Shown here: positions 11,766 through 23,283 of the stretch, piece after piece
Layout of the letters: each line of letters opens with the position of its first letter
Numbering within the stretch: position 1 is the stretch's first letter
Source: Ooceraea biroi
Taxonomy: Eukaryota; Arthropoda; Insecta; Hymenoptera; Formicidae
Reading direction: 5' to 3'
DNA: 64,000 nucleotides
Assembly (NCBI RefSeq): GCF_003672135.1
Contig: NC_039518.1
Span: 6,450,136 to 6,514,135, forward strand
Notes under the pieces: generated by a model
Seen by the model: the letters and a program-made list of their open reading frames with translations, nothing else
Told to the model about the DNA's origin: nothing
Databases searched by the model: none
Position numbers and translations under genes: made by a program

Positions 11766-12141
11766 CACCCACAAAAAAGATTTCTGGACTTAATGCTATT
11801 ACTCTTTAATCTATCATAAAATAACATCGCTATAGCGACAATCATATTTATTATTGAAAAGAAGCATATTTTAATCTCGAATAGAAAATTCGAAAATCTA
11901 GATTTAAATAATCTTGGTGCTATTCATTAATTTTCTCAGAAGGATTTAGATAAAAATTTCTAGCAAGTTCACAATATTCTCGATTTAAGAATATTGTGAG
12001 ATCTAAAAGACATCTTATTCTATTCTTCTAAGAGAATTTGTAGATCTGCACAAAACGGCCAATATTTATGTGTTGCAATCAAAAACCGGGAAAGTGTTTC
12101 TATTATTTACAATGAATAAGTGCAATACTCTACAAGAAATA

Positions 12142-13426
12142 TTAGGTTGGCAAATAAGTTCGTTCGGTTTTTGCTTCGGTGCAACTTCTTTCCAATTCAC
12201 TCTTGTTTTTCTCGATACTATCGCGCAACTTCAGAGTGCATTTAAAAGTACATGTTTCACATAACCTTTCTGTAAATTTTGGTTTGACTAACATCAATAT
12301 TGTGTGTGCTGCGTAGCTGTAAAAATGGAAGTAAATAACGTGCATTATCGTCATATTTTGCTCTATTATTTCAAGAAGAGCAAACGAGCTGCAAAGGCTC
12401 ATAAAAAGATATGCCGTGTTTATGGAGATGATGCCTTAACAGAACGCGTATGTCAAAAGTGGTTCGCCAAATTCCGTTCTGGAGATTTTGACGTCAATGA
12501 TGCGCCTCGCTCCGGTCGCCCGATCGAGATTGATTCAAGTAATGTCAAAGCTATCATCGATAAAAATCCATCCCAATCGGTGCGAGAGATTGCTACAGCA
12601 CTTAATATATCTCATATAAAGCGTAGAAAACAATTTGCGCCAACTGGAATACGTTTCTCGGCTCAATGTGTGGGTGCCGCATGAATTAACCGAGGCCAAC
12701 TTGGCCACTCGCATATCCATCTGCGATTTGCTGCGGAAACGTCAAGAAAACGATCCATTTTTGAAGCGGTTAGTGACAGGAGATGAAAAATGGGTCGTCT
12801 ATGAGAATGTAACGCGGAAAAGATCATGGGGACACAGCAGCGAGCCACCACAAACAACCTCGAAGGCAGGATTGCATCCGAAGAAGATCATGCTCTCCGT
12901 ATGGTGGGATTTCAAAGGTGTCATTTACTACGAGCTGTTACCGTCAAGCAAAACGATTGATTCAACCACATACTGCTCGCAGTTAACAAAATTGGACCAA
13001 GCACTCCGCAAAAAACGTCCAGAATTGATAAATCGAAAAGGTGTCTCCCACCACAATAACGCCAGACCTCACACATCATTGACAACTCGGAACAAATTAC
13101 TCAGTCTTGGCTGGGATGTTTTGCCTCATCCTGCGTATTCACCGGACCTGGCCCCTTCCGATTATCATTTATTCCGGTCGTTGCAGAACTCTTTGAACGG
13201 AAAAATCTTCAAGGATGAAGAGAACGTCAAAAGACACCTGGATTGGTTTTTCGCCGATAAGCCTCAGATGTTTTACGAACGCGGCATAATGAAGTTGGTG
13301 GAAAGATGGCAAGAAGTCATCAATAAAAATGGTCAATATATAATTGATTAAAATTTATTTCGTGTATCAAAAAAATTGTATTTTATTCCACCTTAAAAAA
13401 CCGAACCAACTTATTTGCCAACCCAA
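12142..13426 (+). mobile_element. Mariner element B nested in E
   Basis: 1285 bp, full length for a mariner. Left end TTAGGTTGGCAAATAAGTTC, right end complementary to TTGGGTTGGCAAATAAGTTG, flanked by TA at 12140-12141 and 13427-13428. It sits inside the internal hairpin arm of E, at CAAGAAATATTAAAAGG; other E copies show the uninterrupted site. It is therefore younger than this E copy. Confidence 0.92.
12325..13351 (+). pseudogene. Mariner B transposase, frameshifted and catalytically altered
   Basis: Starts MEVNNVHYRHILLYYFKKSK and ends NKNGQYIID, the normal extent for a mariner transposase. The helix-turn-helix half is in one frame; a single-base slip near 12615-12625, just after LNISH, moves the rest to another frame (LEYVSRLNVWVPHEL onward). 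The first catalytic motif TGDEKW and the third SPDLAPSD are present. The middle motif reads GVSHHNNARPH where related copies in this window have FHHDNARPH or FHQDNARPH, so the second catalytic aspartate is replaced by asparagine and one residue upstream is lost. The protein would be inactive even with the frame repaired. Confidence 0.9.
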
Positions 13427-13860
13427 TATTAAAAGGTATGGAAATGTCTTATTTCGAATCTTATTTCTCAAGTAAGTATATTGTACATACTTACTTACAT
13501 TTCCATATCTTTTAATATTTCTTGTAGAGCATTGCACTTATTCATTGTAAATCTTTCCCGATATTCGATTGCAACACATAAATATTGGCCGTTTTATCCG
13601 AATAAAGGACGCAGAAGCCTACTATAAAGCGGCGCTAATATTAAATTATTCTGCATACAAGAATATATAAGCATAAATGTGTACATGTTACTCTTGTCTG
13701 AAGACAGTAAGACAATCTTATTTAATTCGAGAGAGAAGAATCGAAATTACTGATTTAAATAAAAAATTGTTTTATTTTCATATTTTTTATACTTGTAATA
13801 CGTTTAAATTAGTCAAGAATATTTTTCGTCTTGTTATCAGAAATCCTTTCTGAGGGTGTA

Positions 13861-16800
13861 GTCTCAAGAATATACACCGACGAAAAGACATTCAGCTTGA
13901 ACGTCCCACATCCGGACCAGCCCGGAAAATTCGCGTGTGTGAGCGGTCGGACAAGCCGCGTTCCCTTGACTCGCGCGGCCGTAAAATGCGGAGAGCGAAG
14001 GTCGAAGTTTCGGGCACACGCATACACCGTATGCGCCGTCCTCTCGCCGGCAGGATGCAGGGGACGCGAGCAGGCCGCGTGAATGCAGGGAGCAAGGTGT
14101 TAGTCCGCACGGAATTTCCTACGCTTGATGCCGGATACGAGGCTTAATTGCACCGCCACACAATGTAAATATGCCGCGTCAGTTAACCGCCGTCTGTCCA
14201 CGTACACGTACCTACGTGTGCGCGCGGCACGCACACACGCGGGCACGCACGAACGCCCGCGCGTGAACAAAACCGGCCACTCTGTCATCACGTTAATGCC
14301 GGTGTGTCATCGCTCGGCTCTCCGTGTACTCGTATCGTTCGCGGTGAGTTCTTGCAAACGCAAGAATCGTCGTCGTCTCTCGCGTTGAGGCACCGCACGT
14401 CATTGACGAGCGATTTCACGAAACTTTTGCATTCTGATATTGTCGTACTCGAGACGAACGTTGTGGAAGAAAAATCCTGTCGCTTACGCGAGCGAAATTG
14501 TCGGCACCTCGAAAGGGCGAAACGCACGAGGCCGCGCGCGGAATTTCTTCGGCTGACGCTCCTATTATTTTATTTTAGTTTCGGACGCTCGCCTGGTGAT
14601 CCGGGCTGCCCGACTACGTATACCTCTTTTCCTTTCCACGAGGCACCGATGGAGAAACGCAAACAGTATGCACGGTGACCTCGCCGTAGGAAGTTTCTAA
14701 TCCCTGTGGCGGGCTAACGTTCAAATCTACCATGAGCCCGCCCAGCGGATAGTTACACCTCGGTCCAGAGATACAGGTAATGCCTGTTTACAGATATCGG
14801 GGCAAACATTAATACAGAGTAGTCTCCGCGCACACCGGAGGATTATATTATTCTTGGCCAGCCGAACGGTCACTAACTTCGCAATGAAATTCATCCTCCA
14901 GGCACGAAGATTGTTTCCATATTTGTTCTCCGTTACGTAACGAACGCTCTGCAACAACCATAAATGGATTCAAACGCGATAACGAAGCTAATTCGCGAAT
15001 TAATTCCGTTATTTATCAACGTTAAATCCCGATCGAGATTTTACGTCAGAGCCAAGGGGGAAACTCCTCGCCCGTGTTCCGTTTTAATGCAACACATCGC
15101 GTGCGCGCGCGCGCGCGCACTGCTTTCAAACCGAATTCTTTTTTAATTGTCGATTTGTTACGGTATAGACAGCGCGTGTTTGATAGGATTAGACGCATCG
15201 ATATTTTCCCAATTCCATAATTTAAAAGGAATCCGATGTTCGCCGCTCGGTGTCATCGTGCGGACAGCGATATTGGCGCACGAACAATTAATGATCGCTT
15301 CATTTTTCAGCGGAGCGAAAAAACGCACATTTGCGCATTCGGTAACGCGCAGCGGCGATGCGCTTTTTACTTTCGGAGAAACCCACTCGCGACGATAGCG
15401 CACCCATTTCTTATCGTTCGCCTTCCATCCCTCCGCACGAGACCCGTGGTGTGGCCAGGGACGAAGGATCGACAGTGACAGTCGCCTCTGAAGAGCGACT
15501 GGGTGGCACCGACGCGACGCACACTCGCGCAGTATCATCCCTTTCAACCCTGTACTTAGGGTGACCATCTCATTTATATAGTAAAACAGAGTCGCGCAAT
15601 GGTGAAGCAGGGACGGGAGTTGAGTTTGTTTGTCGAGCAAACGTTTGCCGACGACACCGCCGGACACTGGTGCCTAGCTCGCTCTGGTCCTGGTACAAGT
15701 CTGTCCGGACCACTGGAGGTGGGTACAGGGCGGGCGAAAGGGGTGGGGATTTAATACCATCTCCCAGGATGAACAGTGGTGGTCAAATAACTTTGCCAAG
15801 TGATTCCCTGCGACGGTATTAATGTGTCTGGCCCCTTCGGATTTCTGCTCCGTCGCGAAATGTCGATAATCTGTGGACGGTATCTTTCGCGGGTCATCGT
15901 GCTCGTCGATTCTGCGGCATAAATTACTTTTGTTCCTCGCCCCCGCCTGTCCGGCTCGAATAATTTTCCCTTCCCTTTTTCTTCCTCTTTTTTTATGCTA
16001 CCAACACACGGAATGAACTCGCTATCATTTTTGTTTCGATGAACACCAAAACGAAGTTTCTGTTCGCAAATCGTTGATCAGGAAGCCGCACAGGTGCAGA
16101 ATATTTAATAAATTGTTGAAAAGGCAAAATACGCTAATGACGCGTCGTCGGCGTCGCTTCCAAGACACGCGGGGCAAGCCTGAAACACGCGTGACAGGCC
16201 ACGGAATTCAAGATTCCATTCGTCTTACTCCAAGATCCAAACATCAAGGTCGTAAATCCATCAATAAATCCCTGCGCCCTCCCCTCGCGGTGACCACATT
16301 TGCTTAGGGATAAGAAGCAAAGACAAGCATACGGGGGAGAGGCGGAGGTGTAAGTCTGTAGGGCAGTGAGGAATGGCTCGGTCTAGCGGGCCTTTAGCCC
16401 CGGCTTAGCATGTACTGAAACACCATCCCCTATCCTTCGTGTCGGGGCCAAGTTATACCCGCAAACAGTCGTACATTAGTGCCTGCAGGAGTCCTGCAGG
16501 ATTTATAAGGGGCGCCCGCGGGCGCGCACGGGAGGCTATGCGGCCGTCTCCCGATGGTTAAAACTGGAAGAGACGAGGCGCGCGGGCGAAGGGGTAGACG
16601 GGAAAAGCGAGAAGATCCTTAGAGAGGAGGTCAACCCAAGAGAGAAAGAGAGAGCGAGAGGGAAGCGCAGGCACCATAGAGATTCCACGAGATTGGAGAT
16701 AGCCCCGCGTCCGACACGTTGTTCGATTAATAATACGTTTGCTTCGTGGTCCCCGTAAACTTTCGCGATGCCACTCTTCCGTTTCCCCGAATAACACTGC

Positions 16801-18794
16801 GTCCCATCGACATCTCGGGGCGACACGGAAATCTTACTCGTCTGACATCAGCGAGTCCAAGTCCCGGTTTCCGCGCTTTAACGAGCAATCGCACACGCCA
16901 GAAGCGGGCGAGGCATCAGCGACGAGCTTCAACTCGCTTCTGGACTCTCTAAGAGTTGCATTCGGTACGCGAGCACGTCGCCAGAGGGTTGGATCGACCC
17001 CGCGAGCAAGCCGGAGGGGCTCGGTGAAGGGGTCTGGTCGGTTGAAGGAAGACGGAGCAAGAGAGAGAGGGGGAGGGGAGTATGGGGCGGTGGGTGGTGT
17101 AGCCAGTGGTCAGCACACTTGGCCGACCCTACTTCGCTAACTAGTTTAATGATATATGTTGAGCTACAAGCGCCTTGATTAATCGTTAACTAATGTTGGA
17201 CCTCGTAGTGCAGCACCAGTACCAGCACCATCGCCAGGCAGCACCGAGGCACGCCGGGATGGGTCGGCGGAGGGCGAGGGGAAGGATGAGGGGGTGGACG
17301 GGGGAGGGGAGGAGGGTGGCGTACAAGACAGGGAGGGCGAAGGTTTCCACCGCAGCAGTCCTTACCCTCGTCGAATCCACTGCTCGTGAACTCGAGCGTG
17401 GCCAAACAGAAATCTAATCTCACTCAACGTATAATTTGATTTATGACTCGCGGCCGCGCGCGCAGTAGCGGAAGGAAGAGTGAGAGAGAAAAAAGCTGGA
17501 TGCGAGAGGAAGGAAGGAAAGGAATGAAAGGAAGCAACGGCCAGTTTCAAGGCGTCGATGTAATTTGTCAGAGTGTCCATCGTCCTCGAGAAGAGAGGGG
17601 AAGAGGAGATTCGTGCGGGGGTGGTTGCGCGTGGACCGTACGCAAATTTACGTCTCGCGAGAGACGTCCGGGAAACCCTCCCCGGCCTCCTCGAATTGAA
17701 TTAACTCGGCGTCTTCCCCCGACCATATTCCTGAGCTCCGCACGTGGAACATTGGTCATCCCTAATTCGCTTATGGCCCTCGATCAATTAAGTCGTCGGC
17801 CATTCGCACAAATCCCGGTAACCCCTCTCCCTCCCCCGCCCGCCACCTACCCTCCAGCCTCCTTTCGCTCCGGATATCGCGTACTTGCTCCAAGATAGGA
17901 ACCCTCGCCCCACGCGTTACAACCGCGGACATAATTCAATGTGATTACAGATTCGCGCGCGTGTCTCGCATCGTCGAGCGCAGTCTCAGCCCCGCTGGAC
18001 AAATGCCTGACTCGTCACGAAATGCGATAAAAAGTCTCTGTTAAAAGCAATTGAGAAGAATCTCAATTGTGTAAACGAGAAGAGAATTTCAGAAGCGGTT
18101 CAGCCGTTGTTTGCCAAAGGAATATGGATTTACGAGAACGTGGAATTCACTGGACGGACCTTAAATCCATGAGACGCGCGCGTTTGCACGGGTGCATTTT
18201 CGCGTGGGTGATGTTCGATCGATGACCGCCGATCGCCGATGATCATAGCGCAAGTACGTCCGACAAACGCGGTTAACGTATCGCGTAACACGAGTGTATT
18301 TCGCGCGACGTAGGGGGCAAGGTGGGGAGGTGGGGTGGCTCAGAGATGCAAGACACCGTGAAATTACCAGCGGAGTCTCCCATCCCCGGAGGGGTGGGTG
18401 GGCGGTGGAACGGACTCTGTCCACTCCGCGCCCTAGGAACCCGCCGTCCAGCCGAGTATTTGTCTTGTCTCCTTGTTTATGAGATCCAACATTGTTATTT
18501 GGCACCGCACCGGGGAGTTCTCGGTGCCGTGCGGCCGGTAGTTTCCGGCGAGTTTCCTACTTTAAAAGGCCGCCGTCCCGGTACGCGATTACGCTCTGAC
18601 TTATCCGCGGTTCTTCCCGCCCCGCGATCGTCTTTAATCAAGGTCCGCCTGGACACTCGCGCGCGCGAGAGAGAAAGACACTATTAAACTTCGCCCCAAC
18701 GACGTTAGGTAATGTAAAGTTTCGGGTTTTCAAGCCGGACGGGAGCACCGTCCGCCTCGAGTGCAAACGCAATTTTTCGTAACGCGGACGACGG
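13861..18794. other. Unique non-coding DNA, no gene seen
   Basis: About 5 kb of GC- and CpG-rich sequence. Notable points are an alternating CG/TG tract (15099-15120), a short palindrome CCTGCAGGAGTCCTGCAGG near 16481-16499, and a strongly G-rich plus strand at 17256-17319. Several open frames of 100-170 codons exist on both strands, but they overlap one another and lack domains. High GC alone explains them. Confidence 0.5.
17256..17319 (+). other. G-rich tract with quadruplex potential
   Basis: At least eight runs of three to five G within 64 bases, separated by short A/T/C loops (GGGAT, GGGTC, AGGGCGAGGGG, GAGGGGGTGG, CGGGGGAGGGGAGGAGGG). This fits the generic G-quadruplex pattern on the plus strand. 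No associated gene is visible. Confidence 0.5.
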
Positions 18795-18824
18795 ATCACC
18801 CACAGCAAAGATTTCTGGACTTAA

Positions 18825-19533
18825 GGGGGGAGCCTGCTTTAGAACGCTGAAAATAAGGTATATTTTACGAATTGTTTTCGGAGCAACTATACAGCGGATC
18901 ATTATAAAACTTTGATGCATTTCTTAGTACATGTTTAAAGATAAAAAAAATTATTTTTCGATTTGAATGTATCGCTTGTAGAGGTCGTCCTGGAGAAATC
19001 TTAGTGCAGCCGGCATTGTAAATTGGTGAGCATTCTCCTGCCTCCAAATTTCGTCTAAACTGAAAAATTGAAATATGTTCTCGTTATTTATGAATTCCCA
19101 TCGTCGATGAACCAAAGAGAGAAGAAAAAAGTTGAAAAGTGCCAAAATGGTGGAGCTTAGAACACAAAAGTACGATTTTTAGGCAAAGTTTTTGAACTTT
19201 TTCATGCAAAAATATTTGTTTAACTTAATGTTTTTATGAATATTAAAGGTTCATCGACAATGGGAATTCATAAATAACAAGAAAATATTTCCATTTTTCA
19301 GTTTGGATGAAATTGGAGGCGGGAGAATGCTCACCAATTTACAATGCCGGCTGCACTAAGATGCCTCCAGGACGACCTCTACAGGCGATATATTCAAATC
19401 AAAAAATAATTTTTTTATCTTTAAACATGTACTAATAAATGCATCAAAGTTTTATAATGATCCGCTGTATAGTTTCTCCAAAAAATTCGTAAAATTATAC
19501 CTTATTTTCAACGTTCTAAAGCAGGCTCCCCCC
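18825..19533. mobile_element. Complete piggyBac-type MITE (709 bp, long inverted arms)
   Basis: Begins GGGGGGAGCCTGCTTTAGAA directly after TTAA (18821-18824) and ends AAGCAGGCTCCCCCC directly before TTAA (19534-19537). The arms are inverted over about 285 bp (18825-19109 against 19250-19533), enclosing a roughly 140-bp centre that starts AAAGAGAGAAGAAAAAAG. No coding capacity. This is the parent form of the 466-bp satellite units that follow. Confidence 0.88.
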
Positions 19534-21397
19534 TTAACGCTGCGCTGCGAACGGCGAATGTAATGATGATACTCGTAATGCACGCGAAGAAAAAAGTTGA
19601 AAAGTGCCAAAATGGTGGAGCTTAGAACACAAAAGTACGATTTTTAGGCAAAGTTGTTGAACTTTTTCATGCAAAAATAATTGTTTAACTTAATGTTTTT
19701 ATGAATATTAAAGGTTCATCGACGATGGGAATTCATAAATAACGAGAAAATATTTCAATTTTTCAGTTTGGATGAAATTTGGAGGCAGGAGAATGCTCAC
19801 CAATTTACAATGCCGGCTGCACTAAGATGCCTCCAGGACGACCTCTACAGGCGATATATTCAAATCAAAAAATAATTTTTTTATCTTTACACATGTACTA
19901 ATAAATGCATCAAAGTTTTATAATGATCCGCTGTATAGTTTCTCCAAAAAATTCGTAAAATTATACCTTATTTTCAACGTTCTAAAGCAGGCTCCCCCCT
20001 TAACGCTGCGCTGCGAACGGCGAATGTAATGATGATACTCGTAATGCACGCGAAGAAAAAAGTTGAAAAGTGCTAAAATGGTGGAGCTTAGAACACAAAA
20101 GTGCGATTTTTAGGCAAAGTTTTTGAACTTTTTCATGCAAAAATAATTGTTTAACTTAATGTTTTTATGAATATTAAAGGTTCATCGACGATGGGAATTC
20201 ATAAATAACAGGAAAATATTTCAATTTTTCAGTTTGGATGAAAGTTGGAGGCGGGAGAATGCTCACCAATTTACAATGCCGGCTGCACTAAGATGCCTCC
20301 AGGACGACCTCTACAGGCGATATATTCAAATCAAAAAATAATTTTTTTATCTTTAAACATGTACTAATAAATGCATCAAAGTTTTATAATGATCCGCTGT
20401 ATAGTTTCTCCAAAAAATTCGTAAAATTATACCTTATTTTCAACGTTCTAAAGCAGGCTCCCCCCTTAACGCTGCGCTGCGAACGGCGAATGTAATGATG
20501 ATACTCGTAATGCACGCGAAGAAAAAAGTTGAAAAGTGCCAAAATGGTGGAGCTTAGAACACAAAAGTACGATTTTTAGCCAAAGTTTTTGAACTTTTTC
20601 ATGCAAAAATAATTGTTTAACTTAATGTTTTTATGAATATTAAAGGTTCATCGACGATGGGAATTCATAAATAACAGGAAAATATTTCAATTTTTCAGTT
20701 TGGATGAAAGTTGGAGGCGGGAGAATGCTCACCAATTTACAATGCCGGCTGCACTAAGATGCCTCCAGGACGACCTCTACAGGCGATATATTCAAATCAA
20801 AAAATAATTTTTTTATCTTTAAACATGTACTAATAAGTGCATCAAAGTTTTATAACGATCCGCTGTATAGTTTCTCCAAAAAATTCGTAAAATTATACCT
20901 TATTTTCAACGTTCTAAAGCAGGCTCCCCCCTTAACGCTGCGCTGCGAACGGCGAATGTAATGATGATACTCGTAATGCACGCGAAGAAAAAAGTTGAAA
21001 AGTGCCAAAATGGTGGAGCTTAGAACACAAAAGTACGATTTTTAGGCAAAGTTGTTGAACTTTTTCATGCAAAAATAATTGTTTAACTTAATGTTTTTAT
21101 GAATATTAAAGGTTCATCGACGATGGGAATTCATAAATAACGAGAAAATATTTCAATTTTTCAGTTTGGATGAAATTTGGAGGCAGGAGAATGCTCACCA
21201 ATTTACAATGCCGGCTGCACTAAGATGCCTCCAGGACGACCTCTACAGGCGATATATTCAAATCAAAAAATAATTTTTTTATCTTTAAACATGTACTAAT
21301 AAATGCATCAAAGTTTTATAATGATCCGCTGTATAGTTTCTCCAAAAAATTCGTAAAATTATACCTTATTTTCAACGTTCTAAAGCAGGCTCCCCCC
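19534..21397 (+). repeat. 466-bp satellite built from half a MITE plus a GC-rich linker
   Basis: Four head-to-tail units. Successive TTAA sites lie at 19534, 20000, 20466, 20932 and 21398, a spacing of exactly 466 bp each time. Each unit consists of TTAA, a GC-rich linker of about 48 bp (CGCTGCGCTGCGAACGGCGA to GTAATGCACGC), then the MITE centre and complete right arm from GAAGAAAAAAGTTGAAAAG to GCTCCCCCC. The left arm is absent. The linker does not match MITE or E sequence and looks like captured host DNA. Units differ by only a few substitutions. Confidence 0.93.
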
Positions 21398-22217
21398 TTA
21401 ATCTATCATAAAATAAGATCGCTATAGCGACAATCATATTTATTATTGAAAAGAAGCATATTTTAATCTTGAATAGAAAATTCGAAAATCTAGATTCAAA
21501 TAATCTTGGTGCTATTCATTAATTTTCTCAGAAGGATTTAGATACAAATTTCTAGCAAGTTCAAAATTTTCTTGATTTAAGAATATTGTGAGATCTAAAA
21601 GACATCTTATTCTATTCTTCTAAGAGAATTTGTAGAATCTGCACAAAACGGCCAATATTTATGTGTTGCAATCGAAAACCGGGAAAGTGTTTCTGTTATT
21701 TACAATGAACAAGTGCAATACTCTACAGGAAATATTAAAAGGTATGGAAATGTCTTATCTCGAATCTTATTTCTCAAGTAAGTATATTGTATATACTCAC
21801 TTACATTTCCATATCTGTTAATATTTCTTGTAGAGCATTGCACTTATTCATTGTAAATCTTTCCCGATATTCGATCGCAACACATAAATATTGGCCGTTT
21901 TATCCGAATAAAGGACGCAGAAGCGCCGAGTCGACGAGCGACCGTGAGAAAATGATGCGTCGACATCGACAAAGCCTACTATAAAGTGGCGCTAATATCA
22001 AATTATTCTACATACAAGAATGTATAAGCATAAATGTGTACATGTTACTCTTGTCTGAAGACAGTAAGACAATCTTATTTAATTCGAGAGAGAAGAATAG
22101 AAATTACTGATTTAAATAAAAAATTGTTTTATTTTCATATTTTTTATACTTGTAATACGATTAAATTAGTCAAGAATATTTTTCGTCTTGTTATCAGAAA
22201 TCCTTTCTGAGGGTGAT

Positions 22218-23281
22218 TCCCGACGAACTCGGTCCTCGGACGGCGAAATTTCCGCTTGATCCCGTGAATTCTCGCGCGTATGTCCGATTTATCCGAGGAA
22301 TGTAATTCGAGATCCTCTCGCAGACTCTCGCGATTCAATTCGGCAACTGGACCATCTCGCTACGTAACGTTACGTCACGTCGAAAGTGATGTAATGAGCG
22401 ACGTCTTCCTCTCCGCTCGCCGTCAGTAGCGCGTCAAGTCGTGACGATGCTTCGGACGGTATCGCGAGAAGATCGCGGCCCGTTCGACATGCCAAAGGTG
22501 TTCTTGATAATGATAACACCGCCGTGGGACTGATCCGGGCATTATCGTCAGGCCAGGCCGCATTTTCAATTAAATATATCCAGCGCAATCGCCGGCGCCT
22601 TATCGCGAGTGATACGCGTCCTCGATTGCATGGTGAACATCGAACTAGTTCGGACAATGGCACCATATACGGTCAAGCGAATTGCAATCACGTTTCCATG
22701 GTGCCCCGGCTCAGCGTCGCTCGTCGCAAGACACCGTTTTAAATCAGTCGCGATAGTGCTATCCGCCTTACGTTCCGCACGGATTATTTCGATTTAGATG
22801 CGGGATAACTTTCCCCCCTTTCTCGTGGACTCCCCGAGGCGTAAAACAAAAGCCGCGACTGCGAGCGCCGACATCCTCCGCTGTAATGACGATAATGCCG
22901 CTGGATTAGTATCGGCGATCGCGTGGCATGGCAGGCGCTCTAACGGGATCGAGATAATTAAAATTAATCGGCACGGGAGACGCAGGAAAAAATGACAACT
23001 TTGAGAAATCGTGAAAAATCTGATCGCCAAGCGTTACTCGCGCGCTTCATTGGGAAAGCGTCAAGAGAGAGATTTTCTCACGATGCTGCCGCGGAGATTG
23101 GACTTGTTCGTAGAGTTGCGACTACGTCAGCGGTTCTTGTACGTGTGTGATCAATGTTTTTAGATAAATTCTTAGAATCTCGTTAAGAGTCGGTCCGCAG
23201 TTAAATTAGTGTATTGGCCATGCCGCAGACGTGACGTTCGTTTCAAGCGTCGGCGATTAGGCATGTGGATCGCGTCTAATA
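22218..23281. other. Unique non-coding DNA, no gene seen
   Basis: CpG-rich sequence between the solo E and the next transposon. Nothing with a domain, repeat or splice structure that I can support. Confidence 0.55.
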
Positions 23282-23283
23282 TA

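Larger units (their letters stand above)
10715..13858 (+). mobile_element. Composite element array 1: E - spacer - E (second E split by a mariner)
   Basis: Two copies of the same transposon, E, in direct orientation: 10715-11521 and 11766-13858. They are separated by a 244-bp spacer (11522-11765). E begins CACCCACAGAAAAGATTTCT and ends CAGAAAGGATTTCTGAGGGTG, imperfect inverted repeats. Its interior has a roughly 100-bp hairpin arm pair around CGGCCAATATTTATGTG. The whole array is flanked by TA (10713-10714, 13859-13860). The same spacer recurs between E copies at 45695, 46774, 51113 and 52154. No transposase of E's own is visible, so its superfamily is unassigned. Confidence 0.85.
18797..22215 (+). 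mobile_element. Solo E element interrupted by a piggyBac-type MITE array
   Basis: The left terminus (CACCCACAGCAAAGATTTCTGGAC, positions 18797-18820) and the body plus right terminus (21398-22215) belong to one E. The element is flanked by AT on both sides (18795-18796, 22216-22217). It has no spacer S, so it is a single-E form. The body includes the longer variant with the ACGAGCGACCGTGAG segment (about 21925-21975) that is deleted in several other copies. The piggyBac-type array occupies 18825-21397. Relative to other E copies, the stretch TGCTATTACTCT between two TTAA sites is missing at the insertion. Confidence 0.85.

Noticed and set aside
16481..16499. Palindrome CCTGCAGGAGTCCTGCAGG with a nearby TTTATAAGG as a promoter
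   Set aside because: An isolated short palindrome and a TATA-like word without any gene downstream are not enough.
19534..21397. CRISPR-like array
   Set aside because: The regular spacing is a 466-bp tandem satellite with near-identical units, not short repeats with unique spacers, and the genome is eukaryotic.
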